This document shows positions 10,525 through 18,955 of a DNA stretch of 64,000 nucleotides, one piece after another (the first letter of the stretch is position 1; every line of letters begins with the position of its first letter). The stretch comes from Geoalkalibacter sp. (GTDB lineage Bacteria > Desulfobacterota > Desulfuromonadia > Desulfuromonadales > Geoalkalibacteraceae). The stretch lies in the NCBI RefSeq assembly GCF_030605225.1, contig NZ_JAUWAV010000009.1, positions 21,227-85,226 of the forward strand, given 5' to 3'. The notes under the pieces were generated by a model. That model searched no databases and had not been told where the DNA came from. It worked only from the letters and a program-made list of their open reading frames with translations. Made by a program: the position numbers and the translations under genes.

Positions 10525-11298
10525 ATGCTTCTTGCCATCGACATCGGCAACACCAACACGGTTCTGGGGCTCTACGACGGCAGTCGTCTGACGCGCAGCT
10601 GGCGCATCAACACGGACAAGGCGCGCACCGTCGATGAGTACGCCATCGTCATTCACGACCTGTTTCGCCTTTCCGACATTCATTTTCGCGACATTCACGA
10701 CGTCATCCTGTCCTGCGTGGTGCCTCCCTTGCTGTTTACCTTCGAGCAGCTCTGTCGCCAGTATTTCGGCAAAAAACCGCAGATCGTCGGGCCGGGCATC
10801 AAGACCGGCATGCCGATTCATTACGACAACCCCAAGGAAGTCGGCGCCGATCGCATCGTCAACGCGGTGGCGGCCTACGAGCGTTACCATCGCAGCCTGA
10901 TCATCGTCGATTTCGGCACCGCCACCACCTTTGATTTCATCTCGGCGCGCGGCGAGTACCAGGGCGGAGCCATCGCGCCGGGCGTGGGGATTTCCGCCGA
11001 GGCCCTCTTCGAGCGAGCAAGCAAGCTGCCGCGGGTGGAAATCGCCCGGCCCGCCCAGGTGATCGCCAAGACCACCGTCGCCAGCATGCAGGCGGGCATT
11101 TTCTTCGGCTACGTGGGCCTGGTCGACGGCATCGTCAGCCGCATGAAGAGCGAATCCCGGGAAGAGCCCCTGGTGGTCGCCACCGGCGGCCTGGCGGCGC
11201 TGATCGCGGAGAGCTCCAAGACCATCGACGAGGTCGCCCCGGATTTGACCCTGGAGGGCCTGCGCATCATTCACGGCCGTAACCGCGGCGCTTTTTGA
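10525..11298 (+). CDS. coaX: Type III pantothenate kinase
   Basis: First step of coenzyme A synthesis, phosphorylating pantothenate. 257 residues, typical for CoaX. Family blocks: N-terminal phosphate loop [32 protein letters not shown], and [11 protein letters not shown], then the glycine-rich [16 protein letters not shown]. An in-frame extension upstream overlaps birA in a different frame and is not protein-like, so the start is at 10525. It lies 46 bp after birA. Type III kinases are not feedback-inhibited by CoA (known of the family). Confidence 0.96.
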   Translation: MLLAIDIGNTNTVLGLYDGSRLTRSWRINTDKARTVDEYAIVIHDLFRLSDIHFRDIHDVILSCVVPPLLFTFEQLCRQYFGKKPQIVGPGIKTGMPIHYDNPKEVGADRIVNAVAAYERYHRSLIIVDFGTATTFDFISARGEYQGGAIAPGVGISAEALFERASKLPRVEIARPAQVIAKTTVASMQAGIFFGYVGLVDGIVSRMKSESREEPLVVATGGLAALIAESSKTIDEVAPDLTLEGLRIIHGRNRGAF

Positions 11299-11476
11299 CA
11301 GCCTGCCCGGCCGGTGCTAGACTTGTCCGGTCTTTTGAGAAATCCCAATTATTTCAGGGAGGTGACGGAACTCAGCGAAGTTGTGCCCTGGTCAGGGTGA
11401 TCCGGCCCGGATGTCTTTTCCAACAAGGTTGTCATGCGACACAAGGTCGCCACGCAATGGAGTGAAAGGAGAAACC

Positions 11477-13555
11477 ATGGGAAAGTACGACACCACGAAG
11501 ATCAGAAACCTGGGAATTGTCGCTCACGGCGGGGCGGGTAAGACCTCGCTGGTCGAGGCGATCCTCTTCGACACGGGCATGGTCGATCGTCTCGGTCGGG
11601 TCGATGATGGAACCTCGAACATGGATTTCGAGCCCGAGGAGATCAAGCGCGGCATTACCCTGAGTTCAAGTCTTCATCACTGCGAATGGCAAGGTCACAG
11701 CCTGCACATCGTCGATACTCCCGGTTTTTCCAATTTTCTGCATGATACCCGCAACTGCCTGCGCATTCTCGGCGGCGCCGTGGTGATCGTCTCGGCGATT
11801 TCCGGCGTCAAGGCCCAGACCCAGAAAATCTGGGAATGGTGCGAGGAGTTCGAGGTGCCGCGCATCGCCTTTGTCAACAAGATGGACCGCGAGCGCGCCA
11901 ATTTTCTGCGTGCCGTGGATGACATGGCCAAATCCCTGGGCAACCGCCCGGTGGTGGTGGTCATGCCCATCGGCGCCGAGTCCGAGTTCCGCGGCATCAT
12001 CGATCTGGTGCGCATGAAGGCGCGCATTTTCCAGTTCGACGAGAAGGGCACCTACGAGGAAGGCGAAATTCCCGCCGACTATCTGGAGGAGGCGCGGCGT
12101 CTGCGCGCCCTGCTGCTTGAAGCGGTGGCCGACGCCGACGACGAGTTGATGGAGAAATATCTCGAAAGCGAAACGCTCAGCGAAGCCGAAATCCTGCGCG
12201 GCCTGCGCGAAGGCACCCTGACCGGCACCTTCACGCCGGTGCTGTGCGGCAGCGCCACGGCGAATATCGGTATCCGCCAACTGCTCGACTACATCGTCTA
12301 TTGCCTGCCCTCGCCCATCGACAAGGGCGAGCAGCACGGCAAGCATCCCGTGACCGGCGCCGACGAAGTGCGCCAGCCCAGTGAAGAGGGGCCGTTTTCC
12401 GCCATGGTCTTCAAGACCATCAGCGATCCCTATACGGGCAAGCTGACCCTGCTGCGGGTCTATTCGGGCAGCCTCAAGTCCGATTCCAGCGTCTACAACC
12501 CCAACAAGGACGTGACCGAGCGCGTCGGGCAGATCTTCGAAATGGAGGGCAAGAAGCAAAAGCCCATCCCTCTGGCCGTGGCCGGCGATATCGTCGCCAT
12601 TCCCAAGCTCAAATCGACGAGCACCGGCGACACCCTGTGCGATGAGGCCAAGCCGATCATCTTCGAGAGTCCCATGCCCCTGAAGCCGGTCATCAGCTTT
12701 GCCTTGCAGACCAAGAGCAAGGGCGATGAGGACAAGCTGAGCCTGGCGCTGCACAAGCTGATCGAGGAAGATCCCACCCTGCAGCTCAGCCGCGATGAGG
12801 ACACGCGGGAGATGATCCTCTCCGGCATGGGTCAGGTGCACCTCGAGGTCGCCGTCGAGAAGCTCAAGCGCAAATTTGGCGTGGAAGTTGAATTGAAGGA
12901 GCCCAAGGTGCCGTACCGCGAGACCATTTCCGGGCGCACCCGGGTGCAGGGCAAGTACAAGAAACAGTCCGGCGGCCGCGGTCAGTTCGGCGACGTGTGG
13001 ATCGAAATGGAGCCCCTGCCGCGCGGCGGCGGCTATGAGTTCGTCGACAAGATCGTCGGCGGGGTGGTGCCGCGTCAGTATATTCCCGCCGTCGACAAGG
13101 GCATCCAGGAAGCCTCGCACCACGGCATTCTGGCAGGTTATCCGGTGGTCGATTTTCGCGTGGCCCTGGTCGATGGTTCGCACCATAGCGTCGATTCGTC
13201 GGAGATGGCCTTCAAGGTGGCCGGATCGCTGGCGTTCAAAAAGGCGCTGGAGGCGTGCAAGCCGGTGCTGCTCGAGCCTTTGATGGTCATGGAAATCACG
13301 GTGCCCGATGACTGCATGGGCGATGTCATCGGCGATATGAACTCGCGGCGCGGCAAGGTGCTCGGCGTTGAGCCCAAGGCCGGCAGTCAGCTGATCCGGG
13401 TGCAGGTGCCCATGGCCGAGGTGTTGCGTTATGCGCCGGAACTGCGTTCCATGACCTCGGATCGCGGCATGTTCACCATGGAGTTCAGTCACTACGAAGA
13501 GGTGCCGCCGCATCTCACCGCGCGGCTGCTTGCCGAGCTGAAAAAAGCCGAGTAG
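11477..13555 (+). CDS. Elongation factor G-like GTPase (EF-G2 type)
   Basis: 692 residues with the full EF-G architecture: G domain, domain II, III, IV (PYRETISGRTRVQGKYKKQSGG) and V. GTPase motifs are AHGGAGKTS at 17-25, DTPGF and NKMD. The P-loop reads AHGGAGKT rather than AHIDAGKT of canonical translocase, and the switch-I region (TSNMDFEPEEIKRGITLSSS) also departs from canonical EF-G. Second EF-G copies of this kind occur in many Deltaproteobacteria and may be specialised; which of translocation or recycling this one serves is not shown. The start is the ATG preceded by AAAGGAGAAACC; a frame extension of 32 codons upstream lacks similarity. No rpsL, rpsG or tuf genes are adjacent, unlike the str operon. 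Confidence 0.92.
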   Translation: MGKYDTTKIRNLGIVAHGGAGKTSLVEAILFDTGMVDRLGRVDDGTSNMDFEPEEIKRGITLSSSLHHCEWQGHSLHIVDTPGFSNFLHDTRNCLRILGGAVVIVSAISGVKAQTQKIWEWCEEFEVPRIAFVNKMDRERANFLRAVDDMAKSLGNRPVVVVMPIGAESEFRGIIDLVRMKARIFQFDEKGTYEEGEIPADYLEEARRLRALLLEAVADADDELMEKYLESETLSEAEILRGLREGTLTGTFTPVLCGSATANIGIRQLLDYIVYCLPSPIDKGEQHGKHPVTGADEVRQPSEEGPFSAMVFKTISDPYTGKLTLLRVYSGSLKSDSSVYNPNKDVTERVGQIFEMEGKKQKPIPLAVAGDIVAIPKLKSTSTGDTLCDEAKPIIFESPMPLKPVISFALQTKSKGDEDKLSLALHKLIEEDPTLQLSRDEDTREMILSGMGQVHLEVAVEKLKRKFGVEVELKEPKVPYRETISGRTRVQGKYKKQSGGRGQFGDVWIEMEPLPRGGGYEFVDKIVGGVVPRQYIPAVDKGIQEASHHGILAGYPVVDFRVALVDGSHHSVDSSEMAFKVAGSLAFKKALEACKPVLLEPLMVMEITVPDDCMGDVIGDMNSRRGKVLGVEPKAGSQLIRVQVPMAEVLRYAPELRSMTSDRGMFTMEFSHYEEVPPHLTARLLAELKKAE

Positions 13556-13604
13556 CCGGCCGCAAATTGTCACTTTTCGCAAGGAACCAGGAGGACCGAT
13601 CAGG

Positions 13605-14630
13605 ATGGCCGACAAGGACGATCTGAAAATCGACATCGAAGAGGAGGAAAATCCCTCCGATGAGGCGATGGCCGTCGGGGGAGGCGACCCCGGTCGGACC
13701 GATGGGTCGAGCCAGCCGATCGAGCCGGGGAGAAAAGGGGCCTCGCAACGGCTGTTGCTGTTGCTGATCCTGTTGCTGCTGGTCGTGGTCGGAGCGGCTG
13801 CCTGGGTTTATTTCAGCGGCACCCAGGCGCCCGCTCCGCCGCCTCGGGCCGGCGGCGTGGTGCCGACGCAAAGCAAGACCCTGCCCGTGCCGGCACGCGA
13901 CGCGACGGGCGAGGCACCGGCGACGCCGCCGGTGGAAAAACCCACCATGGCGGCCGCGGCCGAGGAAAAAACCGCGCCCGCGTCGGCGGCGGACGAGAAG
14001 AAAACCGACGCTGCGCAGCCCGCGACCTCCTTGCCCGTGGTTGCGACCCCGGCGCCTGTACCGGCAGCGCCGACTCCTGCTCCGGTCGCGCGGGAGGCCG
14101 CGCCCGAGGCATCCGCACCGCCTGTCGCCGAAGTCGCGGCGACTCCGCCGGTCGCGGTTTCCACCGCGGCGCCGCCCGCCGGTCGCTTCACGGTTCAGGT
14201 CGGTGCCTTTGCGACGGAACCGGTGATCGCGCAAACCCAGGCCAAGATTCGTGGCCTTGGTTACGAACCGCGCATGCGTCAGATCCAGACCCGAGGCGAA
14301 ATGTGGCGCCTGCGCGTGGGTACCTTCTTCCCCAGTCAGGGCGAGGCCAAAATGGGCGAAATCCGCCTCCAGGGCGGAGAGCCGTTTTTTCTCATGGACG
14401 GCGATCTCATGGTGGTCTATGCCGGTTCCTTCCAGAGCCGCGAGCGTGCCGCCCAGCTTGCCCGGCGCTTGCGGGCGGTCGGCATTCACGTGGCCGAGGA
14501 GCGGGTCGGCGGACAGGTGCCTCTCACCCTGGTGCGCTTCGGTGACTTCCTGACCCGCGCGGAGGCCGAGCAGGCCGCCGCCGCCGCCAAAGCCAAGGGG
14601 ATGGAGGCGCAGATCATCAAGCTTCGCTGA
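13605..14630 (+). CDS. Membrane-anchored SPOR-domain protein
   Basis: 341 residues: a short acidic cytoplasmic N-terminus, one membrane helix (about residues 47-66, LLLLLILLLLVVVGAAAWVYF), a long Pro/Ala/Glu-rich periplasmic linker, then two SPOR-like repeats (RFTVQVGAFATEPVIAQTQ... and VVYAGSFQSRERAAQLARRL...). SPOR domains bind denuded septal peptidoglycan glycan strands, so the protein probably collects at the division site. Single-pass topology resembles FtsN and DedD, but there is no catalytic domain. GGAGGACCG precedes the start. It is followed 20 bp later by an unrecognised gene, suggesting a shared transcript. Confidence 0.85.
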   Translation: MADKDDLKIDIEEEENPSDEAMAVGGGDPGRTDGSSQPIEPGRKGASQRLLLLLILLLLVVVGAAAWVYFSGTQAPAPPPRAGGVVPTQSKTLPVPARDATGEAPATPPVEKPTMAAAAEEKTAPASAADEKKTDAAQPATSLPVVATPAPVPAAPTPAPVAREAAPEASAPPVAEVAATPPVAVSTAAPPAGRFTVQVGAFATEPVIAQTQAKIRGLGYEPRMRQIQTRGEMWRLRVGTFFPSQGEAKMGEIRLQGGEPFFLMDGDLMVVYAGSFQSRERAAQLARRLRAVGIHVAEERVGGQVPLTLVRFGDFLTRAEAEQAAAAAKAKGMEAQIIKLR

Positions 14631-14650
14631 TCTGCATCGGTACACCAGGC

Positions 14651-15685
14651 ATGACCGAGTCCTCCTTGCCCCGGCGCATACGGATTTCCCCTGCGGTTGC
14701 CCGGATTCTCGCCGAGGATGCCCCCCACTCGGTGCGGCTCGATGCCGCTCGGGGGGCGTTGCCCCTGGGCGGCCGCGACCTACTGACGGTGCTGATGTTT
14801 TTGCACCGGCGCCCCGACGAGGACCTTCGGCGGGAGGCCCTGCGGACCCTGCGCTCCCTGCCCGGCAGCCTGCTGCGCGAGGTCATCGACGATCCCCAGA
14901 CTCCGGAGCAACTGCTGCATCTGATCGCCCGCGCCCGTCTCGGCGATGCGGAGATCATCTCCGCCGTGATCGCCAATCCGGCGACGGCCGATGCAACCTT
15001 GCTGGGCATTGCTCGTCAGGGCGACGGGGCGGCGATCCAATGCCTGGCGCAAAATGCCCGGCGCCTCGCGGCTTGCCCGGAGATCGCCGCGGCCATAGCC
15101 TCCAACCCCAAGGCCGATCCTTCCCTGCGCCGGCATTTGGCGGTTGAGACCGCCGACGAATCGCCGGTTCCTGCCTCGGTCGATGTGTCGGCCACCGAGC
15201 CGTCTTTGACGCAGGAGGACGAAGAGATCGCCGATGTGGAGAACGGCGAGGCGCAAGAGGACGAAATCAATCCGTCCAAGTACCAGCTGTCCCTGGAGAT
15301 GCCGGTGGCCGAAAAGATCAAGATGGCCCTGACCGGCGACAAGGAATGGCGCACCATTCTCTTGCGGGACTCGAACAAGCTGGTGTGCGGGGCGGTGCTC
15401 AAGAATCCGCGCATCACGGATGGCGAGGTGCTGGCCGTGGCGCGCAACCGCAGCTCCAACGATGAACTCATCCGCCTGATCCTGCTCAACATCGAGTGGA
15501 TCAAGGTGCCTGAAATCCGCAAAGCCCTGGTGGTGCATCCCCGCACTCCGCTGCCCAAGGCCCTGCGCTTCCTCACGGGCTTGTCGGAAAAGGAATTGAA
15601 ACACCTGGCCAAAAGCCGTAATGTGTCCCAGGTCATCGCCAACAGCGCCCGGCGCATGCTGATGGCCAAGGAAAAAAAGAGCTAG
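14651..15685 (+). CDS. Hypothetical protein with helical (LRV/HEAT-like) repeats
   Basis: 344 residues, no signal peptide or membrane helix. The N-terminal half has successive two-helix units with short loops (LLREVIDDPQTPEQLLHLIARARLG, DAEIISAVIANPATADATLL, and similar units), reminiscent of leucine-rich-variant or HEAT-like repeats that make interaction surfaces. An acidic linker (EDEEIADVENGEAQEDE) separates a second helical part with another set of repeats (KNPRITDGEVLAVARN, HPRTPLPKALRFL). No catalytic residues are recognisable. It sits between the SPOR protein and the MOSC gene. I do not recognise a function; a scaffold role is a guess from fold type. Confidence 0.68.
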   Translation: MTESSLPRRIRISPAVARILAEDAPHSVRLDAARGALPLGGRDLLTVLMFLHRRPDEDLRREALRTLRSLPGSLLREVIDDPQTPEQLLHLIARARLGDAEIISAVIANPATADATLLGIARQGDGAAIQCLAQNARRLAACPEIAAAIASNPKADPSLRRHLAVETADESPVPASVDVSATEPSLTQEDEEIADVENGEAQEDEINPSKYQLSLEMPVAEKIKMALTGDKEWRTILLRDSNKLVCGAVLKNPRITDGEVLAVARNRSSNDELIRLILLNIEWIKVPEIRKALVVHPRTPLPKALRFLTGLSEKELKHLAKSRNVSQVIANSARRMLMAKEKKS

Positions 15686-15715
15686 CCGAAAACAATCTCT
15701 TCAGGAGTTTGCACG

Positions 15716-16186
15716 ATGCAGCAAGGGGAAATCGTTGCCGTCTGCACCAGCCCCGGCAAAGGCGAGCGCAAGACAGATGTCGGCCAGGGGCTTCTGGTCG
15801 CCGGATTTGGCCTGCAAGCCGACGGTCATGGTGGGGATTGGCATCGCCAGGTCAGCCTGCTCGGCATGGAGAGCATCGCGAAGATGCGTGCCGCGGGCCT
15901 CGACGTGGGACCGGGCGATTTTGCCGAAAACCTCACCACCCGCGGTCTCGACCTCTGTCGCCTGCCCCTGGGCACGGTGCTGCGGGTGGGTGCCGAGGCG
16001 GTTCTGGAAATCACCCAGATCGGCAAGATCTGCCATGATCGCTGCGCCATCTATTATCAGGCCGGTGATTGCGTGATGCCCAAGGAAGGGATTTTCGCCG
16101 TGGTGCGCCGGGGCGGTCCGGTGGTGAAGGGCGATACGGTGACCGTTCTGGAACTGGGCAACGGGACATCGACGGCGACGCCATGA
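15716..16186 (+). CDS. MOSC domain protein
   Basis: 156 residues covering a single MOSC domain (the beta-barrel domain found at the C-terminus of molybdenum-cofactor sulfurases). Characteristic parts include GLQADGHGGDWHRQVSLLG, PGDFAENLTTRGLDL, and the conserved cysteine in ITQIGKICHDRCAIYYQAGDCVMP, thought to carry sulfur or bind the cofactor. Stand-alone MOSC proteins are linked to Moco maturation or delivery. The stop overlaps the start of mog by 4 bp (ATGA), supporting a joint role in molybdopterin metabolism. GGAG sits before the start. Confidence 0.92.
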   Translation: MQQGEIVAVCTSPGKGERKTDVGQGLLVAGFGLQADGHGGDWHRQVSLLGMESIAKMRAAGLDVGPGDFAENLTTRGLDLCRLPLGTVLRVGAEAVLEITQIGKICHDRCAIYYQAGDCVMPKEGIFAVVRRGGPVVKGDTVTVLELGNGTSTATP

Positions 16187-16680
16187 ACGCGCAACGATTT
16201 TCCATCGGCATTCTGACCCTGTCGGACAAGGGGGCGCGCGGCGAGCGCGAGGATGAAAGCGGCCGCGTCCTTGCCGAAATGGTCGCCGCTTTGGGCGAGG
16301 TGCGCCGTTACGAGGTCATCGCCGACGAGGAGGAGCTCATCGTCAAAAGGCTCGTTGACTGGTGCGACGCCGAAAAACTCGATCTGATCCTCACCACCGG
16401 CGGCACCGGCCTCACGCCCCGCGATGTGACGCCCCAGGCCACCGCTCGGGTGCTGGATTACGAGGTGCCGGGCATGGCCGAAGCCATGCGCGCCGCGAGC
16501 CTGGTCAAGACTCCTCATGCGATGCTTTCCCGCGCTCTGGCCGGAGTGCGTCGGCGCACCCTGATCGTCAATCTGCCCGGAAGCCCCAAGGGGGTGCGGG
16601 AAAATCTCGAGGTCGTGCTGCCGGCCTTGCCCCATGCCCTGGCCAAGCTCAAGGGCGATCCCTCCGACTGCGCGCGCTGA
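16183..16680 (+). CDS. mog: Molybdopterin adenylyltransferase family protein (Mog/MoaB)
   Basis: 165 residues. The family signature TTGGTGLTPRDVTPQAT is intact, as are LSDKGARGEREDESG near the N-terminus and LPGSPKGVRENLEVVLPAL at the end, which shape the molybdopterin-binding pocket. The enzyme adenylylates molybdopterin before metal insertion. Mog and MoaB are close relatives and cannot be separated with certainty by eye. The ATG at 16183 overlaps the MOSC stop codon, so translation is coupled; a longer in-frame reading inside the MOSC gene is not protein-like. Confidence 0.9.
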   Translation: MNAQRFSIGILTLSDKGARGEREDESGRVLAEMVAALGEVRRYEVIADEEELIVKRLVDWCDAEKLDLILTTGGTGLTPRDVTPQATARVLDYEVPGMAEAMRAASLVKTPHAMLSRALAGVRRRTLIVNLPGSPKGVRENLEVVLPALPHALAKLKGDPSDCAR

Positions 16681-16711
16681 TCCTTTTTCGTCGCGAATGA
16701 GGCCAGACGTC

Positions 16712-17434
16712 ATGCCGAAAAAAATCCTCCTCGCCGCTGCCGACGACGACTTGCTTTGCTGGCCCGAGGGGTTCTTTCATCGCGAGGAGTTTACGCTGCT
16801 GCGGGCTCGGGACGCGCACCGGGCCCTGCTCCTCGTGGAGCAGGAGGAACCCGCCCTGGCTGTGGTCGGACTCGATCTTGCGCCCACGGGAGGCGTCGCT
16901 CTCTGCCGCCAAATCAAAAAGGATTTTCTGCTGCGCCCGACCCGTCTGGTGCTTCTGGTTCCACGCGGCGAGGAGGATCGCGAATCGTGCCGCGCCAGCG
17001 GCGCCGATGCCATCCTGACTCTGCCCGTGGACGGCATGCTGCTGCACGACACCTGTCGACGCCTGCTCAACCTGCCTGATCCCGGCCGGCTGGCGCGCCG
17101 CGCCGCCCTGCGGATTCCCCTGCGCTACCGTCGGTTGCCTTCCGGCGAATACGAGTGCGGCAGCACGGTCAATCTCAGCACCGGCGGTTTGTTTCTCGAA
17201 GCCGAAGTCCTGTATCCGCGCGACAGCCTGCTCGAACTGGTGCTCGATTTGAGCCCTTGCGGCGGCCCCTTGCTCAAGGCGCAGGGGCGGGTGGCCTGGG
17301 TCAATCATCCCGAATGGGTGAACAAGCCGCTGTTTCCTTTCGGCATGGGCCTGGAGCTGATCGATCTGCCCCTGGGCGAGTTGGAGCTTCTCGAAGTCCT
17401 GGTGTCTCGTCGGATCGACGAGGAATCCGTCTGA
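16712..17434 (+). CDS. Receiver-like plus PilZ domain protein
   Basis: 240 residues. Residues 1-125 have the alternating pattern of a response-regulator receiver (KKILLAAADDDLL, AVVGLDLAPTGGVALCRQIKKDF, LVLLVPRGEEDRESCRASGADAIL). The usual acidic pair at the first strand is replaced by AAADDD and the phospho-Asp site by GLDLAP, so phosphorylation is uncertain. The rest is a PilZ domain: RRAALRIPLRYR gives the RxxxR part and NLSTGGLFLEAE the (D/N)xSxxG part, the two c-di-GMP-binding motifs. It probably reads c-di-GMP and adjusts motility or pili. GAGG lies 9 bp before the chosen ATG; an ATG five codons earlier is possible. Confidence 0.8.
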   Translation: MPKKILLAAADDDLLCWPEGFFHREEFTLLRARDAHRALLLVEQEEPALAVVGLDLAPTGGVALCRQIKKDFLLRPTRLVLLVPRGEEDRESCRASGADAILTLPVDGMLLHDTCRRLLNLPDPGRLARRAALRIPLRYRRLPSGEYECGSTVNLSTGGLFLEAEVLYPRDSLLELVLDLSPCGGPLLKAQGRVAWVNHPEWVNKPLFPFGMGLELIDLPLGELELLEVLVSRRIDEESV

Positions 17435-17466
17435 CCTTCGCCTGGGTCCCCTCAGCCTCCCTGGGT

Positions 17467-17496
17467 TTGTCCTATTCCCCTCCCATGCGCTATAGT
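17467..17496 (+). promoter_or_regulatory. Sigma-70-type promoter of the PAS/sigma-54 activator gene
   Basis: TTGTCC at 17467-17472, 18-bp spacer, TATAGT at 17491-17496. The coding start follows about 40 bp downstream. Confidence 0.5.
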
Positions 17497-17537
17497 GGCT
17501 GATGTTACCGCAAGGAAACCTGCAAGGGAGGCAGACC

Positions 17538-18899
17538 GTGACTGCGGCGTCACCGGAAATATTCCGATCCATCGTCTACGAAATGCAGGAGGGCGTGATT
17601 TTTCTCGACCCCCTGGATTGCATTCAGATCATCAACCCCGCCGCGGAGCGCATTCGCAAGGTCCGCGCGGATCGAATCCTCGGTCAGCATGTCTGCAACC
17701 TTCACCCGCCGTCCTCGCACAAGCGCATTCTCGAGTTGCTCGAAAGCCTCAAGCAGGGCATGGTGTCGTCGCGCAATCGCGTGGTCAGCGCCCAGGGGCG
17801 TTTTTTCGACAACTCCTATTCGGCGGTGCGCGCACCGGACGGCGCTTATCTCGGCACCTTGCTCATCAGTCGCGATATCACGGAAAATAAAACCCTCTCC
17901 GAGGAAAACCAGCGCTTGCGGCGTTATCTCAGCCAGCCCCGCGAGTCGGATTCCTTCATCGCGCAAAGCCCGGCCATCAAGGCCGCCCTGGATATGGTCG
18001 AGGTGGTGGCGACCCTGGATTCCACCGTGCTGCTGACGGGAGAAAGCGGCACCGGCAAGGAGCATTTCGTCGACATTCTTCATGCCCTGAGCCCCAGGCG
18101 CGGTGCTCCCCTGGTCAAGATCAACTGCGCGGCCCTGCCGGAAAATCTCATCGAGTCCGAACTCTTCGGCCATCGCAGGGGCGCCTTCACCGGTGCCGTG
18201 GCGGATCAGCCCGGTAAATTCAGCCAGGCCGACGGCGGCACCCTGTTTCTCGACGAGATCGGTGAACTGCCCTTGTCCAGTCAGGCCAAGCTGCTGCGCG
18301 TGTTGCAGGAAAAATCCGTGCAGTCGGTGGGCGCCCAAAAAGAGTTGCGCGTCGATGTGCGCATCATTGCCGCCACCAACCGCAAGCTGGCCGAGGAAGT
18401 CATGGCCGGCCGCTTCCGCGAAGACCTCTATTACCGCCTCAACGTCATCAATATCGCCATCCCGCCCCTGCGCGAACGGCGCGAGGACATTCTGCCCCTG
18501 GCCGAATATTTTCTCACGCAATTCGCCCGCCGGATGGAACGGCCCCTGCCGAGACTTTCGCCCCAGGCGCGCGAGCATCTTCAGCGCCACCCCTGGCCGG
18601 GCAACGTGCGCCAGCTCAAGCACGCCATGGAACGGGCGGTGGCCCTGAGCAAGGGGGAGATCATCCTGCCGGATGATCTCCCCGAGGATCTGATCGGCGA
18701 CCGCTCTGTCCCGAGTCCTGGCCCCGCCTTTCATCCCGGCCAGTCCCTGCGCGGCGCCGTGGAGCATTTTGAGCGCGAATACCTGCGGCGCGCCCTGGAA
18801 TACCATCAGGGACGGCGGCTGGAAACCGCCAAGGCCTTGGGCATCTCCAGAAAGAATCTTTGGGAAAAATTACAGCGTCTGGGATTGGAGGACCTTTAA
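17538..18899 (+). CDS. PAS-domain sigma-54-dependent transcriptional activator
   Basis: 453 residues starting at GTG, chosen because GGGAGG lies 6 bp upstream; an ATG 12 codons earlier has no such site. A PAS domain occupies residues ~5-115 (EMQEGVIFLDPLDCIQIIN). The AAA+ domain follows, with Walker A GESGTGKE, the sigma-54 contact loop GAFTGA in HRRGAFTGAVADQ, and Walker B LFLDEIGELP. A Fis-type HTH ends the protein (LETAKALGISRKNLWEKLQRLGL). There is no receiver domain, so control is by the PAS ligand or partner, not direct phosphorylation. The gene is followed 56 bp later by the heme-binding c-di-GMP enzyme; a regulatory link is possible but not shown. Confidence 0.93.
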   Translation: MTAASPEIFRSIVYEMQEGVIFLDPLDCIQIINPAAERIRKVRADRILGQHVCNLHPPSSHKRILELLESLKQGMVSSRNRVVSAQGRFFDNSYSAVRAPDGAYLGTLLISRDITENKTLSEENQRLRRYLSQPRESDSFIAQSPAIKAALDMVEVVATLDSTVLLTGESGTGKEHFVDILHALSPRRGAPLVKINCAALPENLIESELFGHRRGAFTGAVADQPGKFSQADGGTLFLDEIGELPLSSQAKLLRVLQEKSVQSVGAQKELRVDVRIIAATNRKLAEEVMAGRFREDLYYRLNVINIAIPPLRERREDILPLAEYFLTQFARRMERPLPRLSPQAREHLQRHPWPGNVRQLKHAMERAVALSKGEIILPDDLPEDLIGDRSVPSPGPAFHPGQSLRGAVEHFEREYLRRALEYHQGRRLETAKALGISRKNLWEKLQRLGLEDL

Positions 18900-18955
18900 A
18901 GGAAATCAATCTTCTGTTATGTTTTAAGTGTTTTTAAACTTTCGAGGGGGATGCG

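Noticed and set aside
8589..10559. 656-codon minus-strand frame across nadC and birA
   Set aside because: Shadow of two recognised enzymes.
11666..13636. 656-codon minus-strand frame across EF-G2
   Set aside because: Shadow of a complete EF-G gene.
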